Shown: in pieces, positions 60,301-64,000 of the stretch | Layout of the letters: the number at the start of each line of letters is the position of its first letter | Position numbering within the stretch: the first letter of the stretch is position 1 | Assembly (NCBI GenBank): GCA_019752015.1 | Contig: JAIEMQ010000028.1 | Span: 62,001 to 126,000, forward strand | DNA: 64,000 nt | DNA from: Cyanobacteriota bacterium | GTDB taxonomy: Bacteria > Acidobacteriota > Vicinamibacteria > Vicinamibacterales > UBA2999 | Direction of reading: 5' to 3' | Notes under the pieces: model-generated | Database searches by the model: none | The model's input: only the letters and a program-made list of their open reading frames with translations | What the model was told of the DNA's origin: nothing | Made by a program: the position numbers and the translations under genes

Positions 60301-61292
60301 GTCACGTTGTAGCGGAACGTGCCGGCGAGCGCGCGCGGATCGAGCACGGTCCGCGTGCGCGACGCGTCATTAGGATTGAGGACTTGTTCGAAATGGCCGA
60401 AGAAGAACGCCTTGTTGCGGACGATCGGTCCGCCCTGGCGCGCTCCAAACTGGTTGAGCCTGACAGCGGCGCGCGGCTGTCCGTTGCGTTCGTTGAACCA
60501 GTAGTTGGAGTTCAGCGCTTTGTCCCGGTAGTACTCGTAGGCGCTGCCGGTGAACCGGTTGGTGCCCGATCGCGTGACGAAGTTGATGGTCGCGCCGCCG
60601 TGACCGCCGCTCTCGGCGCCGCCAACCGCTGTGGTCACAGTGACCGCTTCGACGGCGTCCTGCCGCGCGCGCACCGGCGAGAAAAAGCCGTCGGTGTTCT
60701 TGTTGAACGTGTCGTTGTTGCTGACGCCGTCGAGCGTGACGTTGAGGAACGACTCCGGCAAGCCGTTGATGGTCGAGCCGCGCATGCCCCCCGGCGTGTT
60801 GACGCCCACCATGAAGGTGACTGCGTTCAGCGCATTGCGCGTCGGCGTCGGAATGACGGCGATCTGTTCGACGTTCATGGTCGTCGCGACCGCCGGCGTC
60901 GTCGTGTTGATCAATTCCGCGCCCGCGCCGCTGACGGTGATCGTTTCCTCGAGTGTGCCCACGCCCAAGGTCGGATTGATCGACGTCGGCACCCCGAGCT
61001 GCACTCGCACATCCCTGATTACCGACGTCTTGAAGCCGGTCAGGGACACCGTGAGGGTGTAGACGCCGGCGGATAACGACGGGATCGAGAATGTCCCCGT
61101 GGACGTCGTGACGGCTTCGAATTTGGTGCCGGTGGCGGCACTGGCGGCGACGACGGTCGCGCCGGGCAGCACGCCGCCGCCTTCGTCCTTCACGACGCCG
61201 GAGATCGTTGACGTTGCGCCACCTTGCGCGCGCCCATCGGACGCGAAACCAGTCAGTAACGATGCCGTGAGGAGCCAACCAGTCAGGCGCAT
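57396..61292 (-). CDS. Oar-like TonB-dependent receptor
   Basis: A 1298-aa outer-membrane protein from ATG 61292 with GGAGG upstream. Signal peptide (WLLTASLLTGFASDGRAQ), a carboxypeptidase-regulatory-like domain (TISGVVKDEGGGVLPGATVV) and a plug (about 125-260, IPTPTRNALNAVTFM, TLDGVSNND) precede the barrel. It ends in Trp (RLGQLAIRFNW). Substrate unknown; such receptors abound in Acidobacteriota. No TonB-box partner is seen nearby. Confidence 0.92.
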   Translation of the reverse strand: MRLTGWLLTASLLTGFASDGRAQGGATSTISGVVKDEGGGVLPGATVVAASAATGTKFEAVTTSTGTFSIPSLSAGVYTLTVSLTGFKTSVIRDVRVQLGVPTSINPTLGVGTLEETITVSGAGAELINTTTPAVATTMNVEQIAVIPTPTRNALNAVTFMVGVNTPGGMRGSTINGLPESFLNVTLDGVSNNDTFNKNTDGFFSPVRARQDAVEAVTVTTAVGGAESGGHGGATINFVTRSGTNRFTGSAYEYYRDKALNSNYWFNERNGQPRAAVRLNQFGARQGGPIVRNKAFFFGHFEQVLNPNDASRTRTVLDPRALAGTFRYNVTVGGQQTVREVNVLDLARANGQLATTDPIVMRTLQAIQRSPEITGTLTPSSDPLLQSYFFLNQGYQREKQPAVRVDVNLSDRHRLTATYNHFFEGREQDHINGADKRFPASPNYRQVRTTRPTRSVALRSTLSSNMVSELRGGITRGERLFFGRPERNAPTADTFSDTNGYALNLDQNIGLTDWHVTNTLSSRSGYQYTLDETINWQRGSHSLVFGGSAFLGRAWDDSQQLTTGIDLGLDQTNDPAAGLFTAANFAGASAAQLNDARDLYALLTGRVIAVTGLAALDPETNKYVNLGRRRRAGKLDVFSGFIQDSWRATERLTINAGVRWDVQMPFSPSNDTMTTASLADICGVSGVGDGGIYTACNFYRPGASGGKVPEFAQLTSGTRGYNVDWNNVSPNIGAAWRPGAERGWLRLLLGDPEQATLRAGYAESFERQGLGGFTGIYGLNPGSTLSLTRNVSTGLVGPGESWPVLLRETNRLYPASFPETPVYPIPIRPNRADNINAFHPGIEVASARSWSMGLQRALSSDTAMEIRYLGTRGVNQWSTLNYNERNVVENGFLDEFKLAMANLRANNAAGGTRAGSFAYFGAGTGTSPLPIYLAYLNGRRDADNPASYTGGAQTWTNSTLAGRLVFTNPNPNGVSSQTATAVNANANAAGDLDNNLTFRNNALAAGLPANFFVVNPNAGSVNVRDSGAFSSYHALQLELRRRLSHGLSLNGSYQYALEAGSEFLGFRFGRASSKTNGSIRHALKAQWDWRLPFGDEAGRGLLNGIVSGWQFNGAGRIQARTTGFGNVRLVGMTHADAQKLFKFQIRNDPQTGLPTVFAFPDDVILNTRRAFSVSTTSVNGYSDLGAPEGRYFAPANSADCIQLKAGDCATRDVTFVGPWFTRFDIGLTKRIRMGGNRSFELRADVLNVLNNVNFLVVDASRTAGSGAGIFQTDSAYRDLDNTYDPGGRLGQLAIRFNW

Positions 61293-61417
61293 CTGAACCT
61301 CCAAGTCAAGCGCGCGCGGACGCGTGTCCGCAGCAATGTATTCAGATGTCACCGAAATTTCAACGGCCGGAATGGCGCAGCGCGGCCATTCGAACCTGAA
61401 AAAGGCCGTCCAATCTG

Positions 61418-62869
61418 TTACCTGCGCGTCTCGCTCGGCACCGAATACAGCGCAAACCGTGCGTTGGCGGCGACGGGAATCAGATTTGCCGGGGCAGGTT
61501 CCTCGACTCGCTGCAGCCAATAACCTGGCCGGCCGTCCACCGCGGGTGGGTTGGCTGAAATTACCGCACTGGATCCAATGAGATGCGCCAGCACAAAGCG
61601 GTCGGCATGTGTCCACCGCGATCTCGCGACGTAGTGTCCGCGAATTGCATCGGCGTTCTCCAACAGCAACCCCTGGTCTGAGTGCGCGAGATCGCGCCGG
61701 TTGAAGCTATGCCACCAGATTCGGGCCTCCGCCACGGCGAGGGTCGACAAGAGCAGCACGGCCAGCACCACCAGCTTCCCGCCGGTAAGGCGTCGCGCGG
61801 CGCGCACGACGATCGCCGCGATCGCGAGACTGAAAAACGGCAGCAGGGGGTTGGCGTACCAAGTGGTCTTGGTCTGCATGGCCGAAGGCACGACAAACAG
61901 CGCGGCCGCTGCAAGGACGGCGGGCGGCGGCGCCTCGCGCCACCTGATGCCGCGGATCCAGGCCTGCACACTCGTCAGATTTGGAAGAGACAAACACCAC
62001 GCAAGAACAGCGAGTGCTATCCAGTCGTACTGGTATTTCGCGAGCACCGTCAGGTAGAACCAGATCGGCCCGGTATGTCCTTCCAGGGCCCGGACCGTCG
62101 GTCCGATGAGATCCTGGGCGACCATCGCGTCGAAGAACGCCGTGCCATCAGATTTCCAGCGCAGATAGGCCCAGCCGCCGGATGGCAGGAGCAGTCCAGC
62201 CGCGGCCACGGCGCCTGGCCACGCGACGAAGCTTCTTGATCGCGACCACCGCAGACCTCCGGCCGCGATCAGGCCGGGCAACAAGACGGCCGCCCCCTTC
62301 AACAAAAAACAGGCCGCGAGGATCGGGCCCAGCCACATCGCGGTGGCGGGCGACTCGCGACTGCGCCACAGAATCACGACGATGGACAGCGTCAGCAGGG
62401 TGAAGAGCGCGTCGGGATTCGCCGTTCGCGCTGAATGCACGTAGAGCGCCGCGAAGCACGTTGCCATCACCAAACAGGCGCCGATGGCCAGCGTCGGTGA
62501 ATACGCCCGCCGCGCCCACCACATCAACAGCGCGACGGTGCCGAGCCCCGCGAACGCTGATGGCAGTCGCATCGACCAGATGCCGACGCCGAACATCTTG
62601 AAACTTGCTGCGATCAGCCACGTATTCAGTGGCGGTTTCGAGTTGTAGTAGTCAGGGACGCCGCCGCGGGTCGTGACGATCCAATCCTCATTTGCGATCA
62701 TCTCCGCCGCGCTGGTGGCGTAGAGCGACTCGTCCCATTCAGTGACCGTTTCCGATCCCAGGCGCAGGAACACGTTGCAGGCGGTCAGCAACAACACGAG
62801 ACACGCTAGCCGCGTGTAGTGCCGGGACGCACACGAGTCGAGCGACCATGCCGACGGAAGCTGCGGCAT
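61418..62869 (-). CDS. GT39/ArnT-like membrane glycosyltransferase
   Basis: A 483-aa protein with about eleven TM helices. The first loop EWDESLYATSAAEMI has the catalytic-type acidic pair and KPPLNTWLIAASFKMFGVGI the second family motif; YVHSARTANPDALFTLLTLS follows. The PMT_2 family transfers sugars from polyprenyl carriers to lipids or proteins. Position between two TonB receptors gives no further hint. ATG 62869 is used; 62849 has another ATG out of frame. Confidence 0.88.
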   Translation of the reverse strand: MPQLPSAWSLDSCASRHYTRLACLVLLLTACNVFLRLGSETVTEWDESLYATSAAEMIANEDWIVTTRGGVPDYYNSKPPLNTWLIAASFKMFGVGIWSMRLPSAFAGLGTVALLMWWARRAYSPTLAIGACLVMATCFAALYVHSARTANPDALFTLLTLSIVVILWRSRESPATAMWLGPILAACFLLKGAAVLLPGLIAAGGLRWSRSRSFVAWPGAVAAAGLLLPSGGWAYLRWKSDGTAFFDAMVAQDLIGPTVRALEGHTGPIWFYLTVLAKYQYDWIALAVLAWCLSLPNLTSVQAWIRGIRWREAPPPAVLAAAALFVVPSAMQTKTTWYANPLLPFFSLAIAAIVVRAARRLTGGKLVVLAVLLLSTLAVAEARIWWHSFNRRDLAHSDQGLLLENADAIRGHYVARSRWTHADRFVLAHLIGSSAVISANPPAVDGRPGYWLQRVEEPAPANLIPVAANARFALYSVPSETRR

Positions 62870-62937
62870 GCAGGGGATCGCGAGGATACACCGGCTCTGC
62901 GACGCCTGTCATTTTTGTCAAGAAAACCGCCCGCCGC

Positions 62938-62976
62938 CCAAAAAAACGGGTGAGGCCTGTCGACCTCACCCGTTTT
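62938..62976 (-). terminator. Rho-independent terminator
   Basis: Read on the minus strand: CGGGTGAGG, an 8-base loop, CCTCACCCG, then seven T. The stem is 9 bp perfect (extended by A-T pairs). It lies 15 bp after the stop of the second TonB receptor. Confidence 0.9.
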
Positions 62977-62990
62977 CAACAGCTACTTGC

Positions 62991-64000
62991 TCAGAAGTTA
63001 AACCGGACGCCGAAACGGATGACGCGGGGATTCAGGATCTGCGTCACATCCTGGAACGGAGCGGTCGCCGTGTTGGTCGTGCGGACCGCCGTCGGCACCG
63101 CCGAGTTCATCGTGTTGAAGATGTCGAGCATCGGCGTCACCTTGCCGAACCTGCCGATGTCGACCGTCTTGTCCAACCGGAAGTCCAGGATGGCGACGTT
63201 CGGATAGCGATAGGCATCCACCGGATCAACGCGGATCGTGCGGGCGCCTTCGACAGGCATGGTCACGCTGATCGTGCGGCCATAATTAAAGCCGCTCTGC
63301 ACCTTCCACGATCCGGAGAAGCCGATGTCGAAGGGCATCACGTAGCGGCCGATGATCTTGTAGTTCCACAACGTCGATGTTTCGCGGCCGTTGTCGCCGA
63401 TCATCAGATCGAATGGGCGGTAGACGACGCCGCGTCCGGCGTTCCCGTTTGCGCCCTGCGCGTGGACCATCGTCGACCAGGTGTAGCCGAACGAGCTGAG
63501 CAGCATCCATTTGCCCGAGAAGCGGCGGTTGATCGCGAACTCCATGGTGTTGAAGTCCGCGTTCGCGTTCGGGTTGTTGGTGTAGACACGCTCGGTCCCC
63601 GTGCCGGCGGCGAGGGCTTGTGTCTGGAACGTCCGGTCGTCGGCAGTGCCCAGCGTGCGGTCGGGGCCCGGATCATTGATGGTGAATGGGACGGTGTACC
63701 CGGCGGCGCGGGCGACGTCGATCTCACCCCAGACATCGCGCATGTTCTTGTAGACCCATGACGCGCGTCCCGAGAGACCGGTGGTCAGTTCGCGCTCGAG
63801 GTTGACCGACACCTCGTTGCTCTTCGGACGGATGATGTTCCGGTCGACGCGCACCCCGCCGCCGCCGCCGCCCGCGGACTGGAAGGCGCCGAGCTCGGCG
63901 GGGCTGCTCACCAGGCGATCGCCGTTGAGGTCGCAGCCGGTGGTCTGGCCCGGTGCGCACGAGACGAACGCGTAGCGCAACGTCGCGAGGCCGACCGGGT
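62991..64000 (-). CDS. TonB-dependent receptor, C-terminal part
   Basis: The 3' 336 codons of an outer-membrane beta-barrel; the 5' end lies beyond 64000. Oar-like strands (NLERELTTGLSGRASWVYKN, FGYTWSTMVHAQGANGNAGR, FNYGRTISVTMPVEGA) and a terminal Phe (RFGVRFNF) mark the barrel end. A terminator follows. It is a distinct gene from the receptor at 57396, separated by the glycosyltransferase. Confidence 0.88.
   Translation of the reverse strand, partial: PVGLATLRYAFVSCAPGQTTGCDLNGDRLVSSPAELGAFQSAGGGGGGVRVDRNIIRPKSNEVSVNLERELTTGLSGRASWVYKNMRDVWGEIDVARAAGYTVPFTINDPGPDRTLGTADDRTFQTQALAAGTGTERVYTNNPNANADFNTMEFAINRRFSGKWMLLSSFGYTWSTMVHAQGANGNAGRGVVYRPFDLMIGDNGRETSTLWNYKIIGRYVMPFDIGFSGSWKVQSGFNYGRTISVTMPVEGARTIRVDPVDAYRYPNVAILDFRLDKTVDIGRFGKVTPMLDIFNTMNSAVPTAVRTTNTATAPFQDVTQILNPRVIRFGVRFNF

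Overview
The window looks like a chromosomal segment of a high-GC Acidobacteriota bacterium, probably Vicinamibacteria-like. This placement is inferred from gene families, not from a marker gene. The families are a PadR regulator next to an acidobacterial-type duplicated permease (ADOP) remnant, two VWA proteins of the acidobacterial TIGR03436 type, Oar-like TonB receptors with a carboxypeptidase-regulatory N-terminus, a PEP-CTERM protein, and many Ser/Pro/Ala-rich secreted proteins.

Region 1 (1-11.1 kb) holds the 5' part of a PQQ-type sugar dehydrogenase, PadR and a collapsed ADOP permease, an APC transporter, and a small operon-like run (ACMSD-like amidohydrolase, secreted cupin, beta-propeller). 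It continues with YfhO- and DUF72-family genes, a frameshifted SpoIIAA-like gene with a decayed paralogue, and a compact operon of ArsR, AHSA1/SRPBCC protein, mini membrane protein and tandem DUF1801 protein, with a palindromic candidate operator.

Region 2 (11.1-14.7 kb) is a decayed patch around tRNA-Glu(TTC). It contains a gene with an in-frame stop, a 3' remnant of an IS481-type transposase, a 21-bp perfect duplication of the tRNA 3' end, two REP-like hairpins and a frameshifted small gene. It resembles the scar of past integrations.

Region 3 (14.7-34.5 kb) carries secreted and surface proteins: an esterase-like lipoprotein, a tannase-family protein missing the segment with its catalytic Asp, and a divergent pair of large subtilases (1627 and 1303 aa). 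The subtilases have alternating Calx-beta and NGPxxxxDWVGL modules and catalytic residues at identical positions. A PEP-CTERM protein, a polar amino-acid ABC transporter with fused binding protein and permease, tRNA-Lys(TTT), arginase, a secreted O-methyltransferase, a nuclease-fold-like protein with a histone-H1-like tail, and RpiB follow.

Region 4 (34.5-50.7 kb) has VWA proteins, a LysR regulator, a solitary beta-class DNA methyltransferase, a 1050-aa spermidine-synthase-like membrane/TPR protein and a large membrane protein. Both of the last two carry the same heptamer repeat in frame. A frameshifted hybrid histidine kinase and a DUF4331-TPR operon complete the region.

Region 5 (50.7-57.4 kb) is a two-component and GAF signalling cluster in which about half the kinases are visibly broken. 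It ends with an overlapping pair of a small protein and a nucleotidyltransferase-like protein. Region 6 (57.4-64 kb) has two Oar-like TonB receptors, the second cut by the window edge and followed by a clear intrinsic terminator, around a GT39-type membrane glycosyltransferase.

Two themes cross the window. One is short tandem repeats, mostly octamers, in intergenic DNA and heptamers inside genes. The other is an unusual number of frameshifted or internally deleted genes. These may be genuine decay or, for the single-base cases, sequencing error; the large internal deletions cannot be explained by sequencing error.
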